From Thiomicrorhabdus lithotrophica (GTDB taxonomy: Bacteria; Pseudomonadota; Gammaproteobacteria; Thiomicrospirales; Thiomicrospiraceae): 64,000 nucleotides of DNA. Under the pieces are notes generated by a model, which searched no databases, was not told the DNA's origin, and was given only the letters and a program-made list of their open reading frames with translations. The DNA is taken from assembly GCF_029201445.1 (NCBI RefSeq), contig NZ_CP102381.1, positions 434,001 to 498,000 on the forward strand, read 5' to 3'. How positions within the stretch are numbered: the first letter of the stretch is position 1; each line of letters starts with the position of its first letter. This document shows, piece after piece, positions 34,761 to 46,042 of the stretch. The translations under genes were made by a program, and so were the position numbers.

Positions 34761-35726
34761 TTAATGAGAACGGTTAACAGCTAAATCAGCTAAAGAGCAT
34801 AATGCCGTTTTTAAATCGCTATCCTTAAGAGAGGAAAGAGCGGATTTTGCTAGATTGGCTTCTTTTTGAGCAATTTCTTGAGTATAGGCAATGGCACCAG
34901 AAGCTTTAATGATTGCTGTGACTTCGTCTAAAAGATTAATGCCTTCCGATTCAATCGCTCTGCGAATAATGTTCTTTTCACCTTCGTTACCATTTTCGAG
35001 TACATAAATTAAAGGTAAAGTTGGTTTTCCTTCAGCAAGGTCATCGCCAATATTTTTGCCTAGTTCTTCTTCATTAGCTGTGTAGTCTAATGCATCGTCA
35101 ATTAACTGAAATGCGGCACCTAGATGTCTGCCATAGGCAACAAAAGGTTCTTCTAATTCTGGTTTTTTAGCCAGTATTGGTCCCATTTGTGTAGCCGCTT
35201 CAAACAATTTGGCTGTTTTGCGATGAATAACTTCCATGTAACGTTCTTTTGTGGTGTCTGCATCGTGGCAATTTAAAAGTTGTAAAACTTCACCTTCGGC
35301 AATGACATTGGTTGCTTCAGACATTACTTGCATGATTTTAAGCTCACCTGGTTCTACCATCATTTCAAATGAGCGAGAATATAAAAAATCACCTACTAAT
35401 ACGCTTGCGGCATTGCCCCAGACTTCATTTGCAGTCTTATTACCTCGGCGAGTGTCCGATTCATCAACCACATCATCGTGTAACAGGGTAGAGGTGTGAA
35501 TAAATTCAATTACCGCAGCCATTAGTTGATGGTTACTACCCTGGTATCCACAGGCACGTGCACTTAATAAAACGAGTAGAGGGCGTAAACGTTTACCTCC
35601 GCTGTTAATAATATAGTGGCCTATTTGGTTTATAAGAACGACATCTGAAGAGAGTCTGTCCAAGATAAGTTGATCAACAGCTTGGATGTCTTCTTTTATT
35701 AAGGCACGGATTTCAGATAAAGTCAT
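34761..35726 (-). CDS. ispB: Octaprenyl diphosphate synthase (polyprenyl synthetase)
   Basis: IspB extends farnesyl diphosphate with isopentenyl diphosphate to make the ubiquinone side chain. The 321-residue protein has GGKRLRPLLVLLSARACGY, the first aspartate-rich motif LLHDDVVDESDTRRG and the second LIDDALDYTANEEELGKNIG. Small residues before the first motif fit long-chain synthases. It diverges from rplU-rpmA-obgE, the classic gammaproteobacterial neighbourhood. Chain length (C40 or near) is inferred from family and context only. Confidence 0.93.
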   Translation of the reverse strand: MTLSEIRALIKEDIQAVDQLILDRLSSDVVLINQIGHYIINSGGKRLRPLLVLLSARACGYQGSNHQLMAAVIEFIHTSTLLHDDVVDESDTRRGNKTANEVWGNAASVLVGDFLYSRSFEMMVEPGELKIMQVMSEATNVIAEGEVLQLLNCHDADTTKERYMEVIHRKTAKLFEAATQMGPILAKKPELEEPFVAYGRHLGAAFQLIDDALDYTANEEELGKNIGDDLAEGKPTLPLIYVLENGNEGEKNIIRRAIESEGINLLDEVTAIIKASGAIAYTQEIAQKEANLAKSALSSLKDSDLKTALCSLADLAVNRSH

Positions 35727-35971
35727 GATGGTGTTAGGCAGGTTGCCTTCCAGGTATTTATAAAAGCCGCTATTTTAGTATGAATAATCATTAGACGCCA
35801 GTATTTGAGAATGGTTAGCGATATTTATTGTTTAGAGTTTGTTAATTGACGTAAAAATATCGATTTAATCCATCCTTCTTCGAAATGAAAATGAGATGAA
35901 TAGTTCTAATAATTTCAAACTCTTATTCATCTTTTATGTAAAATATACACAGCAAGTTCGCTAAAAAACGT

Positions 35972-35985
35972 TACCAGGCCTGGTA
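35972..35985. repeat. Iterated palindrome copy 14, perfect, 14 bases, upstream of the rplU promoter
   Basis: TACCAGGCCTGGTA, ending 24 bases before the -35 box of rplU. It is the one intergenic copy lying between divergent genes and could touch RNA polymerase or an UP element. Confidence 0.92.
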
Positions 35986-36009
35986 GATTGAAAATAATTG
36001 TGATTTATT

Positions 36010-36038
36010 TTGACCTTGTGCATAAATACTTGTATAAT
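36010..36038 (+). promoter_or_regulatory. Sigma-70 promoter of rplU-rpmA
   Basis: TTGACC at 36010-36015 and TATAAT at 36033-36038 with 17 bases between, 58 bases before rplU. One mismatch from consensus in total. Confidence 0.85.
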
Positions 36039-36095
36039 CCCGCCTTCGCTAATTAGCGGCTTATTAAAAAGAATTTAGATATCCGGGAGAGAGAT

Positions 36096-36410
36096 ATGTA
36101 CGCAGTTATTAAAACCGGTGGTAAGCAGTATAGAGTTCGTGAAGGTCAAATCTTACGTATTGAATCACTAAACGCAGAAGCGGGTGATGCAATTGAGTTT
36201 GACGAAGTATTGATGGTAGGTGAAGGTTCTGATGTTAAAATCGGTATGCCTGTTGTTGAAGGTGCTAAAGTTGCAGCAACTGTTGAATCAAACGGTCGCG
36301 GCAAAAAAGTGACTATCATCAAGTTCCGTCGTCGTAAGAACCGCTCTAAGACTAAGCAAGGCCACCGCCAAAACTACACTGAAGTTAAAATCGGTAAGAT
36401 TTCAGCTTAA
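36096..36410 (+). CDS. rplU: 50S ribosomal protein L21
   Basis: L21 binds 23S rRNA in the large subunit. The 104-residue product starts [18 protein letters not shown] and holds the C-terminal [20 protein letters not shown] motif of the family. It is preceded by a strong promoter and a GGGAGAGAG binding site, and followed after 65 bases by rpmA. Normal length and no anomalies. Confidence 0.98.
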   Translation: MYAVIKTGGKQYRVREGQILRIESLNAEAGDAIEFDEVLMVGEGSDVKIGMPVVEGAKVAATVESNGRGKKVTIIKFRRRKNRSKTKQGHRQNYTEVKIGKISA

Positions 36411-36475
36411 AATTTGAATCAAAACGGCTGTTATTTCTGAATAGGGGATAACACTGTTAATAAAAGGACTATACC

Positions 36476-36733
36476 ATGGCTCATAAGAAGGCAGCAGGTA
36501 GTACTAAAAACGGTCGCGATTCTAATGCCAAGCGACTAGGTGTGAAAGCATTTGGTGGTCAGCAAGTTTCTGCTGGAAGCATTATCGTTCGTCAGCGCGG
36601 AACTAAGTTCCACCCTGGTGAGAACGTTGGACGCGGTAAAGATGATACCTTATTTGCGAAAGCAGACGGCGCTGTAGCGTTCGTTTCTAAAGGTAAGCCT
36701 CTACGTACTTACGTAACAATCGTTTCTGAATAA
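36476..36733 (+). CDS. rpmA: 50S ribosomal protein L27
   Basis: L27 reaches the peptidyl transferase centre with its N-terminal arm. The 85-residue product begins [20 protein letters not shown], the mature arm without the cleavable extension of Firmicutes, and includes [21 protein letters not shown] strong terminator follows, so obgE is probably transcribed separately or by read-through. Confidence 0.98.
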   Translation: MAHKKAAGSTKNGRDSNAKRLGVKAFGGQQVSAGSIIVRQRGTKFHPGENVGRGKDDTLFAKADGAVAFVSKGKPLRTYVTIVSE

Positions 36734-36750
36734 TTTCAGACTCTTTTGTT

Positions 36751-36783
36751 AAAAACGCCCCGCTTTGACGGGGCGTTTTTGTT
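36751..36783 (+). terminator. Intrinsic terminator after rpmA
   Basis: A 12-base arm AAAAACGCCCCG pairs with CGGGGCGTTTTT over a six-base loop. The strongest hairpin terminator in the window. The following 36784-36999 is AT-rich, with repeated AAAAGCTTT motifs near 36870 and no gene. Confidence 0.93.
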
Positions 36784-36984
36784 TGTAAAAGAAATAATTA
36801 ATGATTGGATTGGTTGGATCCCTGTAATCATGATGGTTGCGGTGAATTTAGTCTGCTGATTCCAAAAGCTTTTTTATAAAAGCTTTGTTAAAATAATTCG
36901 ATTAAAAATTGATTTTCTAAACTGATTTTTAGAGTCATTTTATAAAATCAAAAAACAATCCAGTTCACTCTGGTAAACCAATAG

Positions 36985-38070
<1,086 letters not shown>

Positions 38071-38112
38071 ACTTGTCTTTTAACTTAAAACGCTAGGGTA
38101 GATTAAGAGTAG

Positions 38113-39237
38113 ATGCAACGTTCGGATTTAAAAAACACTAAACGCTGGGTTATAAAAATTGGAAGTGCTTTATTGACTGATGATGGTCAAGGTTTAAATA
38201 TTGAAGCCTTGGCTAGTTGGGTCGCTCAGATGGTTGAGTTAAAGAGCCAAGGTGTTGAGGTTGTGATAGTTTCTTCAGGTTCAGTCGCTGAAGGCATGAA
38301 AAGAATGGGTTGGAAGACTCGTCCCAAGCTATTAAATGAGTTACAAGCAGCGGCATCAGTAGGCCAAATGGGTTTGATTCAAGCCTATGAATCCCAGTTT
38401 TCTCGGTACGATATTCACTCAGCACAAATCTTAATGACGCATGATGATTTATCTAACCGTAAACGTTATCTCAATGTTAAGAGTGCTATAGAGACACTTT
38501 TGGAATATGGTGTTGTGCCGATTATTAACGAAAACGATACGGTGGTTACCGATGAGATTCGGTTTGGTGATAACGATACATTAGCGGCTTTAACAGCAAA
38601 CCTAATTTCCGCAGATGTATTGGTTATTTTGACAGATCAGTGCGGATTGTATAACGACAATCCTCGTGAAAATCCGGATGCAGAGTTAATTTCTGAAGCG
38701 CAGGTGAGTCGCAAAGATATTGAAGCGATGGCTAGCCCTGAAGGTGGTGCTTTAGGTAAAGGTGGTATGTACACGAAAGTTATGGCGGCTAAGCGAGCGG
38801 CCCGCTCTGGTACAGCAACATTAATTGCTTCTGGTAAAGCTGAAAATATTTTACCTAAATTGTTTAAAGGTGAATCTAAAGGGACACTTTTGGTTCCTGA
38901 TTTAGAGCCTTTAACTGCCCGTCAGCAGTGGCTGGCTGGTCACCTACAGGTCAAAGGAGCTTTGGTTTTAGATGATGGCGCGGTGGATGTGCTGCGCACT
39001 TCTGGTAAGAGTTTGCTACCAATTGGTGTTAAATCTATGCGTGGAAATTTCCAGCGTGGTGAGATGGTAGTGTGTTATGACCAAGCTGGGCATGAAGTTG
39101 CACGCGGCCTGGTTAATTACTCTTATACTGAAGCTAGCAAAATCATGGGGCATCCTAGCCACCAAATAGAATCTATTCTTGGTTTTATTGAAGATGAATC
39201 GATGGTTCATCGCGATAACCTTGTTATAAGTGAGTAA
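38113..39237 (+). CDS. proB: Glutamate 5-kinase
   Basis: ProB phosphorylates glutamate, the committed step of proline synthesis. The 374-residue protein has an amino acid kinase domain (1-260: [46 protein letters not shown]) and a C-terminal PUA domain (about 275-365). Length fits the PUA-containing class. It lies 42 bases after obgE, a common pairing, while proA is not in the window. Proline is also a compatible solute, which connects loosely to the ectoine genes. Confidence 0.96.
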   Translation: MQRSDLKNTKRWVIKIGSALLTDDGQGLNIEALASWVAQMVELKSQGVEVVIVSSGSVAEGMKRMGWKTRPKLLNELQAAASVGQMGLIQAYESQFSRYDIHSAQILMTHDDLSNRKRYLNVKSAIETLLEYGVVPIINENDTVVTDEIRFGDNDTLAALTANLISADVLVILTDQCGLYNDNPRENPDAELISEAQVSRKDIEAMASPEGGALGKGGMYTKVMAAKRAARSGTATLIASGKAENILPKLFKGESKGTLLVPDLEPLTARQQWLAGHLQVKGALVLDDGAVDVLRTSGKSLLPIGVKSMRGNFQRGEMVVCYDQAGHEVARGLVNYSYTEASKIMGHPSHQIESILGFIEDESMVHRDNLVISE

Positions 39238-39251
39238 GTTCCACTCATTGT

Positions 39252-39275
39252 CTGACTAAGTGTTCACTTAGTCAG
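39252..39275. repeat. Perfect 24-base inverted repeat after proB
   Basis: CTGACTAAGTG-TT-CACTTAGTCAG, 14 bases beyond the proB stop. It could fold with a four-base loop, but no T run follows, so it is either an unusual terminator or a protein site. Confidence 0.65.
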
Positions 39276-39345
39276 TCCAAATTTACTATTTTCATTATAT
39301 TTTCATCTAAACACTTGAATCCTAAAGATTCATACCCATATTTGG

Positions 39346-39373
39346 TTGACAGATGCAGATAGATGACTAAAAT
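39346..39373 (+). promoter_or_regulatory. Sigma-70 promoter of groESL
   Basis: TTGACA at 39346-39351 and TAAAAT at 39368-39373 with a 16-base spacer, immediately upstream of the CIRCE element. No sigma-32-type promoter was noticed. Confidence 0.8.
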
Positions 39374-39375
39374 TA

Positions 39376-39402
39376 TTAGCACTCTCAATGTAGGAGTGCT
39401 AA
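39376..39402. promoter_or_regulatory. CIRCE operator for the HrcA repressor
   Basis: TTAGCACTC-N9-GAGTGCTAA, a perfect match to the CIRCE consensus, starting three bases after the -10 box of groESL. It predicts HrcA repression of the chaperonin operon; hrcA itself is not in the window. Confidence 0.95.
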
Positions 39403-39502
39403 TTGATCTAAAAGCCACTTTTGTTCTCAGCTAAAAAAGTTGAGAAAAGGGTGGTTTACAGTTTTTACTACTATGAAATTTAAAAGACTTTAGGAGAAAC
39501 CT

Positions 39503-39793
39503 ATGAATATTAAGCCATTGCAGGACCGCGTTGTAGTTCGCCGTGTAGAAGAACAGAAAGAATCGGCTGGAGGAATTATTTTACCTGGTTCAGCACAAGA
39601 ACAGCAAAACATCGGTGAGGTAGTTGCTGTAGGTCCAGGTAAAGCATCGGATTCAGGTGCGGTAATCGCGATGACGGTAAAAGTTGGCGATAAAGTTATG
39701 TTCGGTCAGTACTCTGGTCAAGAAGTAAAAGATGATGAAGGCCAGCCAGTAATGATTATGCGCGAAGACGATATCGTTGCGATTGTCGACTAA
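39503..39793 (+). CDS. groES: Co-chaperonin GroES
   Basis: GroES caps the GroEL chamber during protein folding. The 96-residue product has [18 protein letters not shown], the mobile loop [13 protein letters not shown] and the C-terminal [13 protein letters not shown]. An AGGAG site precedes the ATG. It is transcribed from the CIRCE-controlled promoter with a leader of about 125 bases, and groEL follows after 72 bases. Confidence 0.98.
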   Translation: MNIKPLQDRVVVRRVEEQKESAGGIILPGSAQEQQNIGEVVAVGPGKASDSGAVIAMTVKVGDKVMFGQYSGQEVKDDEGQPVMIMREDDIVAIVD

Positions 39794-39817
39794 TTGATAT
39801 TTAAAGCGAATATTTAA

Positions 39818-41497
<1,680 letters not shown>

Positions 41498-41504
41498 TTT
41501 TTGA

Positions 41505-41634
41505 TTGATTAAGCCAATTTCACGCCATTCGCGTTGTTGGTGAAACACTTCCGATGCTCATGTGCCTAATGCACACTGCGCGTCGGTTCTTTCACCGCCT
41601 AGCGACTAGCGAAAAATTGACTCACTTAATTCAA
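41505..41634. repeat. Structured intergenic element after groEL (MITE-like or RNA)
   Basis: About 130 bases with nested dyads: outer imperfect arms TTGATTAAG (41505) and TTAATTCAA (to 41634), then GGTGAAA (41539-41545) with TTTCACC (41590-41596), CCGA (41551) with TCGG (41583), and TGTGC (41561) with GCACA (41571). The order is fully nested, so a single long hairpin can form. Base composition is richer in GC than the flanks. It could be a miniature inverted-repeat element or a stable 3' UTR structure. No second copy was found in this window. Confidence 0.5.
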
Positions 41635-41662
41635 AAATAGATATTTTTGTTTGTATATTAAG

Positions 41663-41697
41663 ACCCGCATTTAATGATTTAAATGCGGGTTTTTTTG
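41663..41697 (+). terminator. Intrinsic terminator of groESL
   Basis: ACCCGCATTTAA (41663-41674) pairs with TTAAATGCGGGT (41679-41690) over TGAT, followed by a T run. Confidence 0.92.
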
Positions 41698-41724
41698 TAT
41701 TTGGGAATCTATGTTTGAGAATTG

Positions 41725-41754
41725 ATTAAAGTTACCAGGCCTGGTAACTTTAAT
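41725..41754. repeat. Iterated palindrome copy 16, perfect, symmetry extended to 30 bases
   Basis: The 12-mer at 41734-41745 is the centre of an unbroken 30-base palindrome, the longest in the window. It lies between the groESL terminator and the GST-like gene, 29 bases before that start codon. Confidence 0.95.
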
Positions 41755-41783
41755 AAGTTTTTGGATTTGATTAGAAGAGAGTT

Positions 41784-42539
41784 ATGGAAAAGTATCCTGT
41801 TTTATATTCTTACCGACGCTGTCCTTATGCGATGCGTGCACGTATGGCTATTGCGTATTCTGGAATTCAGGTTGAGCAGCGTGAGATTGTTTTTTGGGAA
41901 AAGCCTGCTGAAATGTTGGAGGCTTCGCCAAAAGGAACAGTGCCGGTGCTGATTTTGACGGATGGCAGTGTAATTGATGAAAGTCGAGACATTATGCTTT
42001 GGGCATTAAATAGTATGAGTTCAGAAAGGAAAAGTAATTCAGACCAGGCCTGGTTGTTTAGTGAAAACAGTTTATTTGATAAGAAAGTAAACGACTGGAT
42101 TGACCTTTGTGATAATGAGTTTAAACGGCATTTAGATCATTATAAATATGCAGACCGTTTTCCAGAACAGAGTAAACAAAGCTATCGGGAGCAAGGCTGC
42201 AAGTTTTTAACAAGGATTGAAAACCAACTTGCGGAGAATTCTCAAATTGGCTGTCATTCTGAGTTTGGTCTGATTGAGAATAGAGTTTCCATGGCTGATA
42301 TAGCATTGTTTCCATTTGTCCGCCAGTTCGTTAATGTTGATAAAGAATGGTTTTCAAAGGCAGACTATGTTCATGTTAAGCCCTGGCTTAAGCAAAATAT
42401 AGAATCGAAATGGTTTACAGCTATCATGAAAAATCGTCCTGTATGGAAAGCTGGTCAGCAACCATTGTGGGTTGATGAACCTGAGTTAACTAATAAGGCT
42501 GAGTTTACTGCCAAAGCAAATTCTAAATTTTTTCTTTAG
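41784..42539 (+). CDS. Glutathione S-transferase-like thioredoxin-fold protein
   Basis: A 251-residue cytosolic protein with an N-terminal thioredoxin-fold GST domain (residues 1-80: LYSYRRCPYAMRARMAIA, then GTVPVLILTDGSVIDESRDI) and an all-helical C-terminal domain. The Cys in RRCPY sits where omega-class and glutaredoxin-like GSTs keep the catalytic residue, so disulfide or dehydroascorbate-type chemistry is more likely than classic conjugation. It stands alone. A perfect palindrome copy lies in codons DQAWLF, one of only two coding copies not read as x-Gly-Leu. Confidence 0.85.
   Translation: MEKYPVLYSYRRCPYAMRARMAIAYSGIQVEQREIVFWEKPAEMLEASPKGTVPVLILTDGSVIDESRDIMLWALNSMSSERKSNSDQAWLFSENSLFDKKVNDWIDLCDNEFKRHLDHYKYADRFPEQSKQSYREQGCKFLTRIENQLAENSQIGCHSEFGLIENRVSMADIALFPFVRQFVNVDKEWFSKADYVHVKPWLKQNIESKWFTAIMKNRPVWKAGQQPLWVDEPELTNKAEFTAKANSKFFL
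42043..42054. repeat. Iterated palindrome copy 17, perfect, in the GST-like gene
   Basis: ACCAGGCCTGGT read as Gln-Ala-Trp, about 300 bases from copy 16. Confidence 0.88.
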
Positions 42540-42624
42540 TTAACCTACTAAACGAACCGAACCAAAAAATCTTACTGGTGCGACATTAAAACTTTGTGAT
42601 CGTTATATAAGGAACGGGAAAGGT

Positions 42625-42702
42625 ATGGTTCGAAAATTAAGCCGTATTCAGAGTTATAGTGAAAATAAATGCGTCTTGGTTACAGAATGTTCAAAAAAAT
42701 GA
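42625..42702 (+). CDS. Possible small ORF of 25 codons
   Basis: In the 221-base gap after the GST-like gene an ATG follows GGGAAAGG at good spacing and opens 25 codons (MVRKLSRIQSYSENKC and on to ECSKK). The product is basic with two Cys. There is no homology that I recognise and no other support; it may be chance. Nothing else was seen between 42540 and 42760. Confidence 0.2.
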   Translation: MVRKLSRIQSYSENKCVLVTECSKK

Positions 42703-42760
42703 TTAAGATGTCTAGACAGCTTAATAGCCAGGCTGAATTACGGTACAGTCATTGTATTGG

Positions 42761-43348
42761 TTAGCGCTGAATGCGAATTCTAAATAACATTAATATTCCA
42801 AACAATCCCAGATATATAAGGGGTTGAAGTAAGTCTGCTTTAACTAATAAGGCGTAATGCAATATTCCCAAGAAGGTTAAAAGGTAGATAGCTTTGTGGA
42901 GTGTTTGCCAATGCTGTTTTAAACGTCTTTGCCAGCCAGCGGTAGAGGTGACAGCAAGAGGGACCAATAATGTTAACGCAATCATACCAATCAGTATAAA
43001 CGGTCGTTCAATAATGTCCGTTATGGTGTCATCTAATGAAAGTCCCATATCAAAAACTAAATAAGTTGCTAGGTGTAATAAGGCATAAGCAAGTGCGCTC
43101 AAACCTAAAACTCTTCTAACTACGTGCATTGGAAAGAGCCATTTATTCCAGTTGGGTTTGAAAACTTTTTGAATTGGAGTGATGGTTAAAGTCATTAATA
43201 AAAAATAGATTGTCCAGTCACCTGTCGCATGTTCTAAAAATTCTACAGGGTTGGCTCCGAGTTCATCATTTAAAAGTCGCCAAACCAGCTCCCAAGCGGG
43301 TAGGCTGCAAAGCAAACTGAATAGCATTATTTTAATTATTAGTGGCAT
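42761..43348 (-). CDS. msrQ: MsrQ heme-binding subunit of the periplasmic methionine sulfoxide reductase
   Basis: MsrQ (YedZ) is a heme-containing inner-membrane protein that passes quinone electrons to MsrP. The 195-residue protein has six hydrophobic helices of the ferric reductase-like fold. Candidate heme-ligand histidines occur in ALLHLATYLV, LHKAIYLLT and GILHYALLV, and VVRRVLGLSALAYALLH is typical of the family. It starts 27 bases after msrP, the normal order. No terminator was found downstream. Confidence 0.92.
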   Translation of the reverse strand: MPLIIKIMLFSLLCSLPAWELVWRLLNDELGANPVEFLEHATGDWTIYFLLMTLTITPIQKVFKPNWNKWLFPMHVVRRVLGLSALAYALLHLATYLVFDMGLSLDDTITDIIERPFILIGMIALTLLVPLAVTSTAGWQRRLKQHWQTLHKAIYLLTFLGILHYALLVKADLLQPLIYLGLFGILMLFRIRIQR

Positions 43349-43375
43349 GTACTTTTATTAACCATAGTATATTGT

Positions 43376-44272
43376 TTAAAAGTTTTTCTTTAAGTCCATG
43401 CCTTTATAGAGGCTAGCAACTTCATTTTCATAGCCGTTAAACATCAATGTTTTTTTCTTAAAAAATGATCCAAGCGGACGTTCTTTGGCTTGTGACCACC
43501 TTGGGTGCGAAACGTTTGGGTTAACATTTGAATAAAATCCGTACTCAGAAGGGGTCGCCACCATCCAACTGCTAAGCGGTTGCTTTTCAACTAAGCGAAT
43601 TTTGACAATGGATTTACTACTTTTGAAGCCGTACTTCCAGGGAACGACTAAACGTATTGGTGCGCCATTTTGATTAGGTAGAGATTCACCATAAATTCCT
43701 GTAGCCATAAAGGTTAAAGGGTGCATCGCTTCATCCATGCGTAAGCCTTCACGGTATGGCCAGTCCAAAACTCTGAAGCGTTGGCCTGGAAGGTTAGGGT
43801 CTTCGATACTGATAAATTCAACATATTTGGCTTTGCTGTTTGGTTCTACCTTGCTAAGCAGTTTGGATAGCGGGAAGCCTATCCATGGAACTACCATTGA
43901 CCAGCCTTCAACACATCTAAAACGATAGATTCTTTCTTCTTGCTCTAGTTTTAGTAAATCATCCATGTCAAAGGTTTGGGGTTTGGCACACTCGCCTTCA
44001 ATGACAACTTGCCATCCATCGGTTTTAAGTTTATCTGCATTGCGAAATGGGTCTTCTTTAGAGGTGCCTAGTTCGTAAAAATTGTTGTAGTGCAAAGCGT
44101 GTTCTGGGTCAGTTAGCTTAAGCTTTTCTTGATAGTTTTGATTTTTACTGAAGTCTAATGCATTGGCAATAAAAGGGATTCCAATAAGACCTGTAGCAGT
44201 CATACCTTTAACAAACTGTCTACGATTAAGGTATAGGTTTTCATCAGTTACGTGGTTTTCTGTTAGTCTCAT
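43376..44272 (-). CDS. msrP: MsrP molybdopterin subunit of the periplasmic methionine sulfoxide reductase
   Basis: MsrP (YedY) reduces oxidised methionines in periplasmic proteins, repairing damage by reactive chlorine or oxygen. The 298-residue protein has a Tat signal with the twin arginines in LNRRQFVKGM, cleaved after about IANA. The molybdenum ligand Cys is in YRFRCVEGWSMVVPW, and LVVPWKYGFKSSKSIVKI is a family stretch. Length is slightly below E. coli YedY (334). It is paired with msrQ. The start follows the family pattern; a weak purine stretch precedes it. Confidence 0.94.
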   Translation of the reverse strand: MRLTENHVTDENLYLNRRQFVKGMTATGLIGIPFIANALDFSKNQNYQEKLKLTDPEHALHYNNFYELGTSKEDPFRNADKLKTDGWQVVIEGECAKPQTFDMDDLLKLEQEERIYRFRCVEGWSMVVPWIGFPLSKLLSKVEPNSKAKYVEFISIEDPNLPGQRFRVLDWPYREGLRMDEAMHPLTFMATGIYGESLPNQNGAPIRLVVPWKYGFKSSKSIVKIRLVEKQPLSSWMVATPSEYGFYSNVNPNVSHPRWSQAKERPLGSFFKKKTLMFNGYENEVASLYKGMDLKKNF

Positions 44273-44426
44273 ACTATTACTCGCAGGCTGTATATTTACT
44301 TAAAAGACCTATTTAGAGGTAAAAACTTTCAAATTAAGTCGATTATAGCCGTCAAAAGTTTTATACCAGCTATGGATGCTTGTAAAATAGTGGGATAGTT
44401 TAAAACCAAAAGATAGAGTGTAAATC

Positions 44427-45470
44427 ATGTCAAAAGTAAAAATTGGAATAGTGGGTGGTACAGGTTATACCGGAGTAGAGTTGCTACGTTTACTGGCAAA
44501 CCATCCAAATGCAGAGGTTATGGCAATTACTTCAAGAAGCGAAGCGGGTATGCCTGTAGCAGAAATGTTTCCTAACTTACGCGGTTTTTATGATTTAGCT
44601 TTTTCTGAGCCTAAAGCTGATGTATTAGCTGCTTGTGATGTGGTGTTTTTTGCTACACCCCACGGTGTAGCAATGGATATGACCCCCGAGCTAATCGAGG
44701 CGGGTGTAAGAGTGATTGATTTGGCGGCAGATTTTCGTATTAGTGATTTAGAAGTTTGGGAATCATGGTATGGGATGCCACACGGTTGTCCAAATATTAT
44801 GGATGAAGTGGTTTATGGTTTACCAGAAATGTATCGTGAGAAAATTAAAAAGGCAAAAGTTATCGCTAATCCTGGTTGTTATCCCACTGCAGTTCAACTT
44901 GGTTTTCAACCTTTGCTTAAAGCAGGCCTGGTAGATATTGATCACCTTATTGCAGATGCTAAATCTGGGGTGAGTGGAGCCGGGCGAGGAGCAAAAGTAG
45001 GTTCTTTAGCTGCTGAAACCAGTGAAGGTTTTAAAGCTTATGGCGTGAACGGTCATCGCCACTTGCCAGAGATTGTTCAAGGTTTGGATCGAATGATTGA
45101 TGGTAAAGTTAACCTAACTTTTGTGCCGCATTTAATCCCGACTATTCGTGGTATTGAAGCCACTTTGTACGGTAAGTTAACGCGTAATGTATCTCAAGAA
45201 GAGCTTCAAGAACTGTTTGAAAATACTTATGCAGAAGAGCCTTTTGTAGATGTGATGCCAGCTAATAGCTTGCCAGACACGCGTTTAGTTAAAGGTTCAA
45301 ATATGTGTCGTATGGCTGTCTATCGCCCAGTTGGAGGTGATGTGGTTGTGGTAACTTCTGTCATAGATAACTTGGTTAAAGGAGCGGCTGGTCAAGCTGT
45401 TCAGAATATGAATATCATGTTTGATTTAGAAGAAGATGCAGGTTTAAAGCATGTTGCATTACTTCCTTAA
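44427..45470 (+). CDS. argC: N-acetyl-gamma-glutamyl-phosphate reductase
   Basis: ArgC reduces N-acetylglutamyl phosphate with NADPH in arginine synthesis. The 347-residue protein has the NADP loop [17 protein letters not shown], the catalytic Cys in [13 protein letters not shown] and a conserved [10 protein letters not shown]. Length is standard. No other arg gene is in the window. A relaxed palindrome copy is in frame at KAGLVD. The next gene, erpA, has its own promoter. Confidence 0.96.
   Translation: MSKVKIGIVGGTGYTGVELLRLLANHPNAEVMAITSRSEAGMPVAEMFPNLRGFYDLAFSEPKADVLAACDVVFFATPHGVAMDMTPELIEAGVRVIDLAADFRISDLEVWESWYGMPHGCPNIMDEVVYGLPEMYREKIKKAKVIANPGCYPTAVQLGFQPLLKAGLVDIDHLIADAKSGVSGAGRGAKVGSLAAETSEGFKAYGVNGHRHLPEIVQGLDRMIDGKVNLTFVPHLIPTIRGIEATLYGKLTRNVSQEELQELFENTYAEEPFVDVMPANSLPDTRLVKGSNMCRMAVYRPVGGDVVVVTSVIDNLVKGAAGQAVQNMNIMFDLEEDAGLKHVALLP
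44921..44932. repeat. Iterated palindrome copy 18, variant, in argC
   Basis: AGCAGGCCTGGT; core at 44923-44930. Reads Ala-Gly-Leu-Val. Confidence 0.65.
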
Positions 45471-45520
45471 CCTGATACCAGTTTGAGACTAAAACTACCA
45501 AGAGCGATTTTGTGTTTTTT

Positions 45521-45529
45521 TGTTATAAT
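45521..45529 (+). promoter_or_regulatory. Extended -10 promoter of erpA
   Basis: TGTTATAAT, the third copy of this exact element in the window, 86 bases before the erpA ATG and after a T run. No -35 box is evident. Confidence 0.6.
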
Positions 45530-45615
45530 GCTTGTTCGGCTACATTAATTCAGATTGCGTTAGGTATGGTTTAGTTAAGAACCCCAGCCAATCAGATAGA
45601 AAAAAGGAAACAGAA

Positions 45616-45957
45616 ATGTCTGATATTCCAACACCGTTAGACTTTACGGAATCAGCAGCTCAAAAAGTTAGGGGCTTAATTGAAGATGAAGAAAATCCAA
45701 ATTTAAAGCTTAGGGTATATATTACTGGTGGTGGTTGCTCTGGTTTTTCATACGGTTTTACATTTGACGAGACCCAAGCAGATGACGATACAGTTGTTAC
45801 CAAAGATGGTGTAACTTTATTGGTAGACTCAATGAGTTTTCAGTATTTAGTGGGTGCAAAAATCGATTATCTAGAAGACTTACAAGGCGCTCGCTTTGTA
45901 ATCGAAAACCCGAATGCCACAACGACTTGTGGGTGTGGTTCTTCATTTAGCGTATAG
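45616..45957 (+). CDS. erpA: Iron-sulfur cluster insertion protein ErpA (A-type carrier)
   Basis: ErpA carries Fe-S clusters to apoproteins, including isoprenoid enzymes. The 113-residue protein has the three ligand cysteines of A-type carriers: one in [11 protein letters not shown] and two in [12 protein letters not shown] at the C-terminus. The ATG at 45616 is chosen over one 28 codons upstream because AAGGAAA precedes it and the extra residues are not family-like. No other isc or suf gene is nearby. It lies 61 bases after argC and 85 bases before citrate synthase. Confidence 0.94.
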   Translation: MSDIPTPLDFTESAAQKVRGLIEDEENPNLKLRVYITGGGCSGFSYGFTFDETQADDDTVVTKDGVTLLVDSMSFQYLVGAKIDYLEDLQGARFVIENPNATTTCGCGSSFSV

Positions 45958-46042
45958 TTTTATCTTTAAAGATATCTCAAATTTCATATTGTATTTAACG
46001 CCCTAAGACGTTTTTGGGGCGAAATTATATTTAGGGCAGTCT

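Larger units (their letters stand above)
35727..36095. other. Divergent intergenic region ispB / rplU
   Basis: A 369-base gap with no open frame of note. It holds a perfect copy of the iterated palindrome (35972-35985) and, 24 bases further, the strong rplU promoter. The ispB-proximal half (35727-35960) is AT-rich and I could not place a convincing ispB promoter in it. Confidence 0.6.

Noticed and set aside
46000-46026. Hairpin CGCCC/GGGCG between erpA and citrate synthase as a terminator
   Set aside because: No T run follows and the loop is long and irregular.
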